Source of the DNA: VAXT01 sp963774625
Lineage (GTDB): Bacteria > Actinomycetota > Thermoleophilia > Gaiellales > Gaiellaceae
Direction of reading: 5' to 3'
DNA: 64,000 nt
Assembly (NCBI GenBank): GCA_963774625.1
Contig: CAVZFQ010000013.1
Location: forward strand, 1,302,001 to 1,366,000
Shown: in pieces, positions 40,738 through 49,520 of the stretch
How positions within the stretch are numbered: position 1 is the stretch's first letter
Layout: every line of letters begins with the position of its first letter
Notes under the pieces: model-generated
Told to the model about the DNA's origin: nothing
Database searches by the model: none
What the model saw: only the letters and a program-made list of their open reading frames with translations
Position numbers and translations under genes: made by a program

Positions 40738-40750
40738 GGGGACTGTCCCC
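40738..40750. repeat. REP-like palindrome upstream of the transposase
   Basis: GGGGACTGTCCCC, a perfect 6-1-6 palindrome identical in core to the copy at 40077-40091, about 80 bases upstream of the transposase start and 95 bases before mreB. Confidence 0.75.
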
Positions 40751-40844
40751 GGGACATGTCTCGGCCAAGCGGTTTGCAGGGATTTACCGCTTTGGCCAGG
40801 TCCCTCGCCTTTTTTCACGGTTTCACTACACTCGGGCGGGGCGG

Positions 40845-41900
40845 ATGGGCTTTTTCGGTTACTTCAACGGCTTCGGCGGCCGCGACATGGCTGTCGACTT
40901 GGGCACAGCGAACACGCTGGTCTACGTCCGCGGGCGCGGCATCGTGCTCTCGGAACCGTCGGTGGTGGCCATCGACCAGCGCTCGGGCGAGGTGCACGCG
41001 GTCGGCGTGGAGGCCAAGCGGATGCTCGGCCGCACGCCCGGCACGATTTCCGCGATCCGCCCGCTGAAGGACGGCGTCATCGCCGACTTCGACGTCACGG
41101 AGCAGATGCTCCGCCACTTCATCCAGAAGGTCCACCAGCACCGCTTCGCGCATCCGCGCGTGGTCGTCTGCGTCCCGTCCGGCGTGACCGGCGTCGAGAA
41201 GCGCGCCGTCGAGGAGGCGACGCTCTCCGCGGGGGCACGCGAGGCGCACCTGATCGAGGAGCCGATGGCCGCCGCGATCGGCGCCGGGCTTCCCGTGTCC
41301 GAGCCGACCGGCAACATGATCGTCGACGTCGGCGGCGGCACCACCGAGGTCGCGGTCATCTCCCTCGGCGGCATCGTGGTCTCGCAGAGCCTTCGAGTCG
41401 GCGGCGACGAGATGGACGAGGCGATCATCAGCCACATCAAGAAGGAGTACAAGCTCCTGATCGGCCAGCAGACGGCCGAGGAGATCAAGCTCGAGGTCGG
41501 CTCCGCATTCCAGCTCAAGGAGGAGGTGCAGGCCGAGGTGCGCGGGCGCGACATGCTCACGGGCCTGCCGAAGACGGTCGTCCTCTCCTCCGACGAGGTG
41601 CGCCACGCGCTCGAGGAGCCCGTCAGCCAGATCATCGACGCGATCCGCTCCACGCTCGACAAGACGCCGCCCGAGCTGGCTGCCGACATCATGGATCGCG
41701 GCATCGTCCTGGCCGGCGGCGGCGCGCTGCTCACCGGCCTCGACGAGCGCCTGCGGCATGAGACGCAGATGCCGACCCAGCTGGCCGAGTCGCCGCTCAC
41801 GTGCGTCGCGGTCGGCTCCGGGCGCAGCCTCGAGGTGCTCGAGGTGATGAACCGGGCTGCGAAAGCACGTGCCCGCAGCCGCAACGGCTACCGTCGTTAA
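40845..41900 (+). CDS. mreB: Rod-shape-determining actin homologue MreB
   Basis: A 351-residue bacterial actin. Nucleotide-binding motifs are visible: phosphate 1 in AVDLGTANTLVY, phosphate 2 in IVDVGGGTTEVAV and the adenosine motif in GIVLAGGGALLTGL; EEPMAAAIGAG is also characteristic. It forms filaments under the membrane that guide the elongation machinery. It is first in the mreB-mreC-mreD-mrdA-rodA cluster. The cluster implies rod-shaped lateral growth, unlike the polar growth of mycobacteria and streptomycetes. The N-terminal hydrophobic stretch MGFFGYF may help membrane binding. Confidence 0.97.
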   Translation: MGFFGYFNGFGGRDMAVDLGTANTLVYVRGRGIVLSEPSVVAIDQRSGEVHAVGVEAKRMLGRTPGTISAIRPLKDGVIADFDVTEQMLRHFIQKVHQHRFAHPRVVVCVPSGVTGVEKRAVEEATLSAGAREAHLIEEPMAAAIGAGLPVSEPTGNMIVDVGGGTTEVAVISLGGIVVSQSLRVGGDEMDEAIISHIKKEYKLLIGQQTAEEIKLEVGSAFQLKEEVQAEVRGRDMLTGLPKTVVLSSDEVRHALEEPVSQIIDAIRSTLDKTPPELAADIMDRGIVLAGGGALLTGLDERLRHETQMPTQLAESPLTCVAVGSGRSLEVLEVMNRAAKARARSRNGYRR

Positions 41901-41933
41901 GTCATTTCCCGTCCTTCTTTAACCTCAAAGCCC

Positions 41934-42878
41934 GTGCCCAGGAATCGCAGCCCGCGGGTGGCGGCGCTCGGCTCCCCGACGCGGCGGACGGTCTCTTCGC
42001 ACTCCTCCCGCCAGGCAGGGCCACTCAAGCGGCGCCTGGTCGTCGGCGTGCTCCTGCTCGTCTCGCTGGCGATGATCACGGTCTACTTCCGTGAGGCGCC
42101 GAGCGGCGGCCTCCACGACTTCCAGAGCGTGGCCGCCAGCGCCATGCGGCCGTTCGAGATCGGCGCCCAGCGCGTCTCGCGTCCGTTCCGAGACGCCTAC
42201 GGCTGGGTAGCCGGCCTCTTCGATGCGAAGTCGGAGAACGAGCGCCTACAGGCCGAGCTCGACGAGTTGCGCTCGCAGGTGATCCTGAATGCCGAGCTGC
42301 AGCGCGAGTACGAGGAGATCGCAGCACTGTTGCGCTACCGCCGAGGTGCCAGGTTCCCACAGGACTTCCCGCGCGACCGCGCCGTCGCCGCGAGCGTCAT
42401 GTCGAACCCGGCGGGCGAGTTCGAGCAGAAGATCGTCATCGCCGCGGGCTCCGCGGACGGCCTTCGCGTCTACGACGCGGTCGTCACCGGGCGGGGCCTA
42501 GTCGGGCACGTCTCCAAGGTCCTGCGCGACCAGGCCCAGGTCACGATGCTCACCGACCAGGAGAGCGCTGTCACGGCCCGGGTCATTTCCCCGAACGCCA
42601 AGACCGGAGCGATCGGCGTGCTGCGCCACGGGGAGGGGTCGGCACTGTTCCTCGACCGGATCCCGAAGGAGCGGAAGGTCCAGCGCAGGGACATCGTCGT
42701 CACGGCCGGGCGCGGGCAGGGAGGTCTCGGGTCGTTCTACCCGAGCGGCATCCCGATCGGGGTGGTCGCGTTCGTCGGGCAAACGGATGTCGATCTCTAC
42801 CAGGACGTGCAGGTGCAGCCCAACGTCGATTTCAGCGACCTCGACAGCGTCCTGGTCCTCGTCCCCAGCAGGCGTTGA
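41934..42878 (+). CDS. mreC: Rod-shape-determining protein MreC
   Basis: A 314-residue protein with a GTG start. After a basic N-terminus comes one membrane helix (about residues 28-46), a coiled coil (KSENERLQAELDELRSQV) and the beta-rich external domain typical of MreC (VTGRGLVGHVSKV, VTMLTDQESAVTARV). It links MreB inside to the penicillin-binding protein outside. The helix, coiled coil and domain order match the family. It is 33 bases downstream of mreB and overlaps mreD by one base. Confidence 0.95.
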   Translation: MPRNRSPRVAALGSPTRRTVSSHSSRQAGPLKRRLVVGVLLLVSLAMITVYFREAPSGGLHDFQSVAASAMRPFEIGAQRVSRPFRDAYGWVAGLFDAKSENERLQAELDELRSQVILNAELQREYEEIAALLRYRRGARFPQDFPRDRAVAASVMSNPAGEFEQKIVIAAGSADGLRVYDAVVTGRGLVGHVSKVLRDQAQVTMLTDQESAVTARVISPNAKTGAIGVLRHGEGSALFLDRIPKERKVQRRDIVVTAGRGQGGLGSFYPSGIPIGVVAFVGQTDVDLYQDVQVQPNVDFSDLDSVLVLVPSRR

Positions 42879-43393
42879 TGCTCGCGGCGGGAGCCAAAGC
42901 AGCCGTCCTGCTCTTCTTCGCGGCCGTCGTGCAGGTGACGATCGTCGGCACGATCGGCGTTCTCGGCGGCTCCCCGGACCTCTTGCTCGTCATCCTCGTC
43001 GCGATTGCTCTTCTGAACGGGGCCGTGTTCGGCGCGATCAGCGGCTTCTGGGCGGGCCTGCTGCTCGACGTCTTGCTGCTCGGCACGCTCGGCTTCACGT
43101 CGCTCTTGCTGACGCTGGCCGGGTTCTGGGTCGGCCGGTACGGAGAGACGACAGGGCGGGGGAGAGCGCACGCGCCGCTCGTCTCGGTGGCCGTCGTGAC
43201 CGTGCTCTACGCCATCGGCTCGCTGATCCTCCACTTCATGCTCGGTGACCCCGTGTCGGCGAAGGTCGCGCTCGTCGATGCGCTGCCGCCCGAGGTCGCG
43301 CTGAACCTGATCCTGGCGTTCCCCGCCTTCGCCCTGTGTCGCGCGCTTTTCGCGCCCGCCGCACCACGCCCGGAGGTGGAGTTCGTTGGCTAG
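42878..43393 (+). CDS. mreD: Rod-shape-determining protein MreD
   Basis: A 171-residue, very hydrophobic protein with five or six helices. The pattern GSPDLLLVILVAIAL then GAISGFWAGLLLDVL matches MreD. It is the membrane partner of MreC in the elongasome. The ATG shares one base with the mreC stop (TGATG); a TTG one codon earlier is the alternative. The following penicillin-binding protein gene starts within its last codons, so mreC, mreD and mrdA are coupled. Confidence 0.9.
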   Translation: MLAAGAKAAVLLFFAAVVQVTIVGTIGVLGGSPDLLLVILVAIALLNGAVFGAISGFWAGLLLDVLLLGTLGFTSLLLTLAGFWVGRYGETTGRGRAHAPLVSVAVVTVLYAIGSLILHFMLGDPVSAKVALVDALPPEVALNLILAFPAFALCRALFAPAAPRPEVEFVG

Positions 43394-45368
43394 CACCGGC
43401 GCGCGCCTTCGCCCCGGCCGTTTCCTGCCGCCGGACCCGCGCGCCAAGACGCCGTATCGCCTCACCCCGCAGATGGTCTTCCGGATCGGGATCCTGGGCT
43501 TCCTCGTCCTCGTGGCCTTCGCCATCCTCTTCTTCCGCCTGTGGGCGCTCCAGGTCCTGTCCGGGACGCAGCACCTTCAGGCCGCCGAGAACAACCAGCA
43601 GCGCACAGAGCGGATCGAAGCTGCGCGGGGGCCGATCCGTGACCGGCACAACCGGGTGATCGTCGACAACGCGGGCGCGACCGCGATCCGGGTCTACCCG
43701 TTGTTTCTCCCCGACAACGGCGCCTACGGCGAGCTGAAGCGGCTGGCGCAGATCCTCCGCGTCCCGCTCGGGGACATCACCAAGCAGATCGAGGAACACA
43801 AGGGCGACCCGGTCACCCCGGTCACCGTCAAGCTGGACGCCAGCGAGGCCGAAGTGCACTTCCTCACGGAGCGGAGCGCCGAGTTCCCGGGTGTCGTCGT
43901 CGAGGACACGTTCATCCGCCGTTATCTCTTCGGCGACCTCGCCCCTCAGCTCCTCGGCCACGTCGGGGAGATCTCGGAGGAGCAGCTCAAGGGGCAGCGC
44001 GCCTACCAGGCGGGCGACAGGATCGGGCAGGGCGGCGTCGAGGCCGCCTTCGACAAGTTCCTCCGCGGACAGACGGGTCTGGCCCGCTGGCGGGTCGATG
44101 CGCTCGGACGGCCGACGAGCGCAGCCCTGACGGACACCGACTCGATCCCGGGGCACGGCCTCAAGTTGACGCTAGACGCGAAGCTCCAGCGGGCCGCGCA
44201 GGCCGCGCTGGTCTACGGGATCGACCTGGCGATCGACCAGGACAACTGGAACGCGAATGCCGGTGCGATCGTGGCCCTCGACCCACGTGACGGGGCGATC
44301 CGCGCGATGGCGTCCTACCCGACGTTCGATCCCGAGGTCTTCGTCGACCCGGGCAAGCGGAAGCAGCTGGAGCTGATGCTCGACCAGAAAGCCGCCGCGG
44401 ACGCGAACTATCCGGTCCTGAACCGCGTCACGTCCGGCCTCTATCCGCCGGGCTCCACGTTCAAGCCGGTCACCGCGCTCGCCGCCATGCAGGAGCACAT
44501 CCTCGCGCCCTACGACTCGATCCAGTGCACCGGCGCGGTCACGCTCTTCAAGCAGCGCTTCGACAACTGGAACCCGTACGTGAACGAGCCGATGACGTTG
44601 CCGACCGCTCTCGCCGAGTCCTGCGACACCTACTTCTACGAGCTCGGCAAGCGCTTCTACAGCCTGCCGCCCGAGCGGGGCCAGCCGCTTCAGATCTGGG
44701 CCAACAGGTTCGGCTTCGGCAAGGCGACCGGCCTCGACGTGGGCTCGGAGGGATCGGGGCTCGTGCCGACCTTCAAGTGGAAGAAGGACACGTTCACCGC
44801 CGAGATCGACCGGATCTGGAAGCCGGGTGACTCGATCCAGCTGGCGATCGGCCAGAAGGACCTGCAGGTCACGCCGCTCCAGATGGCGCGCTTCTACGCC
44901 CTGATCGCGAACGGCGGGAAGCTCGTCACGCCGCACGTCGTCCAGGCCGTGCAGCAGGGAGACGCTCGCGGCGGGCCCGCCGGGCCGCTGACCCTGCGCC
45001 GCTTCTCGCCGCCGCCGCAGGAGATCGCGGTCGACCGGGCCGCCCTCGACGTCGTTCGCGACGGCCTCTACCAGGCCACTCACTCGACGAACGGCACCTC
45101 GTCCACCATCTTCGGCCACTTCCCCGTGCCGATCGCAGGCAAGACGGGGACGGCCGAGCGAGTCATCGACGTCGGCGACTACTCGACCCTGATGGACACC
45201 TCCTGGTGGTGCGGCTACGGGCCCTCGCACGCCGCCGAGCTCGTCGTCTGCGCCGTGATCGAGAACGGCGGCTTCGGCGGGGAGGCCGCGGCCCCCGCGG
45301 CGTTGCGAGTGTTCGAGTCGTATTTCAACAAGGAGGCCGGGCTCGTGCAGACGGCGGAGGCCGACTGA
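43386..45368 (+). CDS. mrdA: Penicillin-binding protein 2 (elongation transpeptidase)
   Basis: A 660-residue class B PBP with a TTG start. One membrane helix (about residues 33-55) precedes the pedestal domain (RGPIRDRHNRVIVDN) and the transpeptidase domain. Active-site motifs: Ser357 in STFK (residues 357-360), the second motif SCDTYFY in place of SxN as usual for PBP2, and KTG at 586-588 (AGKTGTAE). It cross-links peptidoglycan outside the membrane and works with RodA, encoded next with a one-base overlap. Confidence 0.96.
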   Translation: MASTGARLRPGRFLPPDPRAKTPYRLTPQMVFRIGILGFLVLVAFAILFFRLWALQVLSGTQHLQAAENNQQRTERIEAARGPIRDRHNRVIVDNAGATAIRVYPLFLPDNGAYGELKRLAQILRVPLGDITKQIEEHKGDPVTPVTVKLDASEAEVHFLTERSAEFPGVVVEDTFIRRYLFGDLAPQLLGHVGEISEEQLKGQRAYQAGDRIGQGGVEAAFDKFLRGQTGLARWRVDALGRPTSAALTDTDSIPGHGLKLTLDAKLQRAAQAALVYGIDLAIDQDNWNANAGAIVALDPRDGAIRAMASYPTFDPEVFVDPGKRKQLELMLDQKAAADANYPVLNRVTSGLYPPGSTFKPVTALAAMQEHILAPYDSIQCTGAVTLFKQRFDNWNPYVNEPMTLPTALAESCDTYFYELGKRFYSLPPERGQPLQIWANRFGFGKATGLDVGSEGSGLVPTFKWKKDTFTAEIDRIWKPGDSIQLAIGQKDLQVTPLQMARFYALIANGGKLVTPHVVQAVQQGDARGGPAGPLTLRRFSPPPQEIAVDRAALDVVRDGLYQATHSTNGTSSTIFGHFPVPIAGKTGTAERVIDVGDYSTLMDTSWWCGYGPSHAAELVVCAVIENGGFGGEAAAPAALRVFESYFNKEAGLVQTAEAD

Positions 45369-46534
45369 TGGTCGACTACGTCGTCACGCAGCGTGCTCCC
45401 TCGCGCATGCGCGCGCGCACGCGTGAAGCGTCCCTGCTCCGCAGGCTCGACTGGGTGCTCCTCGCCACCGTCTTCGCGATCGTGGGGTACGGCCTCTGGG
45501 CGATCGACGGCATCACGAGGTTCGACGTCACCGGCGATCCCGACTACTACGTCACGCGGCAGGCCACCTACGCCTTGCTGGGCGCAATCGCCCTGATCGT
45601 GGCGGTGTTGATCGACCCGCAGCTCTACCGGCGGCACAGCAAGGTCGTCTACGGCGGGCTGATCGCGATGCTGCTCCTCGTGCCGGTGATCGGCGTGGAG
45701 GTTCGCAACACGCGGCGCTGGATCGAGCTCGGCAGCTTCCAGTTCCAGCCCTCCGAGTTCGGGAAGCTGCTCGTCATCCTCTTCCTGGCCGCCTTCTTGG
45801 CCGATCGCGGGAAACGGGTCGCCGAGGGGCGGACGGTGCTCGCCGCGACCGGGCTCGCCTTCGTGCCGATGGTCCTCGTCTTCCTGCAGCCCGACCTGGG
45901 CACGGCCGTGGTGTACGCAGCGGCGTTGTGGGCGACGCTGTTCGTCGCAGGGACGCGCTGGTTGCACCTGTCGGCGATGCTCGGCGTCGCGGTGCTGGCA
46001 GCGGTCATGGTGCTCTGGGCGGCGCCGGCGGCAGGGGTCCAGGTCCTCGCCGACTACCAGCACGACCGCCTCACGGGCTTCCTGAACCCCTCGGAGAACC
46101 CGCAGGGCTCGACCTACAACATCACGCAGTCGACGACGGCGGTGGGTGCCGGCGGGCTCGACGGGCGCGGGGTCTCCGGTGCGACCCAGACGACCGGGAA
46201 CTACCTCCCCGAGCATCACACGGACTTCGTCTTCGCCTCGCTCGCCGAGCAGCGCGGGTTCTTCGGCGCCTCGATCCTGCTGCTCCTCTACCTGCTCCTC
46301 ATCTGGCGGGCGATCAAGGTCATCACCTACGCGACAGACCAGTACACCGCCACGGTCGCAGGCGGCATCGCCTTCGTCCTCCTGGTGCAGATCTTCATCA
46401 ACGTCGGCATGACGATCGGGATGGCCCCGATCACCGGAATCCCGCTTCCCTTCGTGTCTTCGGGCGGGTCTTCGATGGTCGTGAACCTCGCGGCGGTCGG
46501 CGTTTTGCAGGCGATCTGCGTCCGGAGGCGTTAA
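45368..46534 (+). CDS. rodA: Peptidoglycan glycosyltransferase RodA (SEDS family)
   Basis: A 388-residue membrane protein with about ten helices. SEDS features are present: NTRRWIELGSFQFQPSEFGK, FLQPDLGTAVV (catalytic Asp region), and the C-terminal GIPLPFVSSGGSSM. It polymerises glycan strands from lipid II during elongation with PBP2. The ATG overlaps the mrdA stop by one base (TGATG). It is the last gene of the mre cluster. Confidence 0.96.
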   Translation: MVDYVVTQRAPSRMRARTREASLLRRLDWVLLATVFAIVGYGLWAIDGITRFDVTGDPDYYVTRQATYALLGAIALIVAVLIDPQLYRRHSKVVYGGLIAMLLLVPVIGVEVRNTRRWIELGSFQFQPSEFGKLLVILFLAAFLADRGKRVAEGRTVLAATGLAFVPMVLVFLQPDLGTAVVYAAALWATLFVAGTRWLHLSAMLGVAVLAAVMVLWAAPAAGVQVLADYQHDRLTGFLNPSENPQGSTYNITQSTTAVGAGGLDGRGVSGATQTTGNYLPEHHTDFVFASLAEQRGFFGASILLLLYLLLIWRAIKVITYATDQYTATVAGGIAFVLLVQIFINVGMTIGMAPITGIPLPFVSSGGSSMVVNLAAVGVLQAICVRRR

Positions 46535-46577
46535 ACAGCGCTCTGCCGTCCGGTCCAGGACCTACATTGCGGCTGGT

Positions 46578-46775
46578 ATGGAATCGAAGCGTGAGGCGCA
46601 GGAGCTGCTCCTGATCGAGGAAGCCGACTCGTGGTTCGAGTATCTGGCGGCGACCAGGGGCCAGACCGCCGTCCGCTACCAGGAAGTGGAGCCCTGGGCG
46701 TGGGCACGACTGAACCAGCGCCTGCGCGCGATCCGAACGAAGCGCGCCAAGCTGCGGCCCGCCGCAGCGGCCTGA
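46578..46775 (+). CDS. Small protein of unknown function
   Basis: A 65-residue protein with two Trp-containing amphipathic stretches (LLIEEADSWFEYLAATRG and EPWAWARLNQRLRAI) and a basic C-terminus (RTKRAKLRPAAAA). It has no signal peptide or membrane helix and should be mainly helical. It lies alone between rodA and the rne leader. The codon usage fits the neighbourhood, and the frame has a clear ATG 43 bases after rodA. I do not recognise a family. Confidence 0.6.
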   Translation: MESKREAQELLLIEEADSWFEYLAATRGQTAVRYQEVEPWAWARLNQRLRAIRTKRAKLRPAAAA

Positions 46776-46800
46776 TCCGGGCCTGCTGCTACCCTGGTGA

Positions 46801-46870
46801 TCGAGCTTCCTATGCTCGAACTTTCACCTATTCATACGCGCAGCGCGCGCCCCGACGGGGCAGCGCGCGC
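46801..46870 (+). promoter_or_regulatory. Hairpins in the probable 5' leader of rne
   Basis: TCGAGC/GCTCGA (46801-46806 with 46814-46819) is a perfect 6-bp stem. A larger stem pairs GCGCGC-CCC (46845-46853) with GGGG-CA-GCGCGC (46857-46868) around GAC. They lie just before the ribosome binding site TAAGGAG and the TTG start. In E. coli the rne leader folds and mediates feedback control; a similar role here is inference. Confidence 0.4.
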
Positions 46871-46890
46871 GTCACATAAGGAGTTTTCGC

Positions 46891-49482
46891 TTGCTCAAAT
46901 GGTTTCGGCGCCCAGCGCGCCAACCGGAGCCTGCGCGCGAAGAACGCGCGACTTCGGACCCAGTCCGTGATGTAACCGAACGGCCCGCCCCACAGGCGGC
47001 GGGCGAGACCCAACAACAGAGGAACAAGAGGCGGCGGGGAACCCGCGGCGGCCGCAACCGCAACAAGCGCCCGTCCGACGCCACCGCCGCGACGTCCACG
47101 GCGAAAGCAGAGGCCAAGCCGGCCAGGACGCCCGCCTCGAAGCCGGCAGCCCAGCGCAAGCCCGCAGGCGCTCGCCAGCGCACTCCGCGGCGGCGCACGC
47201 CGGCCAAGCGCCCACCACTGCCCGCCGCGAAGCGCGAGTTGCTCGTCTCCGTGGACGTCGGCGAGCAGCGTGTCGCCGTGCTCGAGGACGATCGTGTCGC
47301 CGAGGTCTACCTCGAGCGTCCCGGGCGCCGCTCGATCGCCGGCAACATCTACAAGGGCTCGGTCGACAACGTCCTGCCCGGGATGGAAGCGGCGTTTGTC
47401 GAGATCGGTCTCGAGAAGAACGGCTTCCTCTACGTGGACGAGATCGTCAGGCCCGAGCTCGAGGGCCGGGGCAAGGGCAAGAAGATCCAGGACCTGCTGA
47501 GCCGGGGCCAGGACGTGCTCGTCCAGGCGGTCAAGGACCCGATGAAGGGCAAGGGCGCGAGGCTCACGACCGACATCTCGTTGCCCGGCCGCTTCGTGGT
47601 CTTCGTCCCGAACGGCGAAGGGTTCGGCGTGTCTCGCCGGCTCGAGGACGACGAGCGCATCCGCCTGCGGGACATCCTCAAGGAGATCGCTCCCAAGCAA
47701 GGCGGCGTCATCGTCCGCACCGCCGCCGAGGGTGCTTCGGCGGAGGACGTCGAGCGTGACCTCGTCTTCCTGCAGCGCCTCTGGAAGTCGATCGAGGCGA
47801 CGGCGAAGACGGCCAAGGCGCCGAGCCTCGTCTACCAGGAGGCGGAGCTGCCGCTCCGGGTCGTGCGCGACCTCTTCACCGAGGACTTCCAGCGCGCGGT
47901 CGTCGACCACGACCTCACGTTCAAGCGCGTCGTGGGCTACCTGAAGAAGACCTCGCCGCACATGGTCGAGCGCGTCTCCCGCCATCGTGACAAGACGCCT
48001 CTCTTCGAGGCAACCGGCGTGGACGACGCGATCCGCTCCACGCTCTCGCGCCGAGTCGAGCTGCCTTCGGGCGGCTCCCTCGTGTTCGACTACGCCGAGG
48101 CGTTCACGGTCATCGACGTCAACACGGGGCGCTTCGTCGGGTCACGCTCGAAGACCTCCGGCGCCCGCCTCGAGGACACGATCACCGCGAACAACCTCGA
48201 GGCCGTCAAGGAGGTCGTCCACCAGCTGCGCCTACGGGACATCGGCGGGATCATCGTCATCGACTTCATCGACATGGCGAACCCGAAGAACCGGGCCACT
48301 GTCGAGGAAGCCCTGAAGCAGGAGCTCGAACGAGATCGCACCAAGACGTACGTCGTCGAGATCTCACCGCTGGGGCTCGTCGAGATGACGCGGCAGAACG
48401 TGACGGAAGGCCCGCGCGAGATCCTCACTCAGAAGTGCCCGACCTGCGCCGGGGACGGCATCGTCCTCTCGGCCGAGTCGGCCGCGGTCGAGATCGAGCG
48501 CAAGCTGCGCAGCCTCGCCGTGAACTCCAAGCGCGGGGTGGAGGCTTACCGCGTCGAGCTCGAGCAGCACGTTGCCGAGCACGTGATCGGACCGGGGGCG
48601 TTGCGCCTGGCCGAGATCGAGGAGCGCTCGAAGCGGCGGTTCTTCATCGACGGCAAGACCGGCGTCGCACTGGAGCACTTCAAGGTGGCCGCCGAAGGCA
48701 AGCTCGCCGATCTCGCCCCTACCGGCCCCGTGGCCGAGGGCGAGGAGGTGCGGGTCGAGCTCGTCGAGGTCGGGCGGCACGATCTCGCAGCAGCGGTCGC
48801 CAAGCTCGACGGATACGCGCTGATCGTCTCCGACGCCGCGAAGCTCGTCGGGAAGAAGGCCAAGGTTCGGGTCGACCGCGTGCTCGACGGGGTGGCCTAT
48901 GCGTCGCTCGTCACGCCCGCCAAGGCGGGTGCCGACGGGCCGATCACGGCCGAGTCCGAGGCCGAGAAGCCCACGCGGGCGCCGCGGCGCAAGAAGGCCG
49001 AGACGGATGAGCCGGTCGCAAAGGCGGCCAGCGAGGTCGCGGCCGAGCCAGCACCGGAGTCGGAGCCTGAGGCCAAGGCCAAGGCCGAGGTTGAGGTTGA
49101 GGCTGTGGCCGAGGCCGAGGAGGCCGCTCCAACGGCTCCGGCCGCGGATGCGTCCACGGAGGAGAAGCCGAAGAAGAAGACGCGCCGCGGGACGCGCGGT
49201 GGGCGCAACCGCCGCCGCAAGCCCGCGGGTGCGACCGCGGCAGCCACGAACGGCGAGGGCGAGCCAGAGGTAGCGGCCGTGGCCACGATCCATGTGCCGG
49301 ATGAGACGCTCGGTCGGGAAAACGGCGGCGAGGCGGCAGCTCCCGAGAAGGCAGCCTCGACGGACGGAGAGCAACCGGCCAAGAAGAAGAAGACGCGCCG
49401 CGGCTCTCGCGGCGGCCGTAACCGGCGCAAGAAGCCTGCGGCTGCGACCGGTGCGCCGCCAACGCCGAAAGCCGAGAGCTAG
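46891..49482 (+). CDS. rne: Ribonuclease E/G
   Basis: An 863-residue RNase E/G family endonuclease with a TTG start and good ribosome binding site. An Arg/Pro-rich N-terminal extension (about 115 residues) is followed by the S1 domain, the RNase H-like and DNase I-like catalytic regions with the two metal-binding aspartates Asp409 (VIDVNTGRF) and Asp458 (IDFIDM), and the Zn-link CPTC at 516-519. The C-terminal 200 residues are low-complexity, acidic then Ala/Pro/Arg-rich. The motif TRRG(T/S)RGGRNRR occurs twice there, and a related RRGTRGGRNRNK occurs in the N-terminal extension. These probably bind RNA or partners. It processes and degrades RNA, including tRNA precursors, and precedes rplU and rpmA. 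Confidence 0.96.
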   Translation: MLKWFRRPARQPEPAREERATSDPVRDVTERPAPQAAGETQQQRNKRRRGTRGGRNRNKRPSDATAATSTAKAEAKPARTPASKPAAQRKPAGARQRTPRRRTPAKRPPLPAAKRELLVSVDVGEQRVAVLEDDRVAEVYLERPGRRSIAGNIYKGSVDNVLPGMEAAFVEIGLEKNGFLYVDEIVRPELEGRGKGKKIQDLLSRGQDVLVQAVKDPMKGKGARLTTDISLPGRFVVFVPNGEGFGVSRRLEDDERIRLRDILKEIAPKQGGVIVRTAAEGASAEDVERDLVFLQRLWKSIEATAKTAKAPSLVYQEAELPLRVVRDLFTEDFQRAVVDHDLTFKRVVGYLKKTSPHMVERVSRHRDKTPLFEATGVDDAIRSTLSRRVELPSGGSLVFDYAEAFTVIDVNTGRFVGSRSKTSGARLEDTITANNLEAVKEVVHQLRLRDIGGIIVIDFIDMANPKNRATVEEALKQELERDRTKTYVVEISPLGLVEMTRQNVTEGPREILTQKCPTCAGDGIVLSAESAAVEIERKLRSLAVNSKRGVEAYRVELEQHVAEHVIGPGALRLAEIEERSKRRFFIDGKTGVALEHFKVAAEGKLADLAPTGPVAEGEEVRVELVEVGRHDLAAAVAKLDGYALIVSDAAKLVGKKAKVRVDRVLDGVAYASLVTPAKAGADGPITAESEAEKPTRAPRRKKAETDEPVAKAASEVAAEPAPESEPEAKAKAEVEVEAVAEAEEAAPTAPAADASTEEKPKKKTRRGTRGGRNRRRKPAGATAAATNGEGEPEVAAVATIHVPDETLGRENGGEAAAPEKAASTDGEQPAKKKKTRRGSRGGRNRRKKPAAATGAPPTPKAES

Positions 49483-49496
49483 GTACACTGCTTCGT

Positions 49497-49515
49497 CCGC
49501 GGGCGAGGCCCGCGG
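49497..49515 (+). terminator. Strong hairpin plus short T-run directly before rplU
   Basis: CCGCGGGC and GCCCGCGG form a perfect 8-bp stem with loop GAG, followed by TTTCT and then the rplU ATG. It occupies the place where a ribosome binding site would be expected. It may be a terminator after rne that also limits rplU, or a site for control by ribosomal protein L21. Confidence 0.6.
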
Positions 49516-49520
49516 TTTCT

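Larger units (their letters stand above)
40064..40750 (-). mobile_element. RAYT unit with flanking palindromes
   Basis: The transposase gene together with the palindrome inside its 3' end (40077-40091) and the one upstream of it (40738-40750). The unit separates maf from mreB. I see no target-site duplication or IS-type ends, as expected for this class. Confidence 0.65.

Noticed and set aside
46891..49482. Long minus-strand Leu/Arg-rich frames inside rne as separate genes
   Set aside because: They mirror the low-complexity codons of the Arg- and Ala-rich RNase E tails and have no ribosome binding sites or domains.
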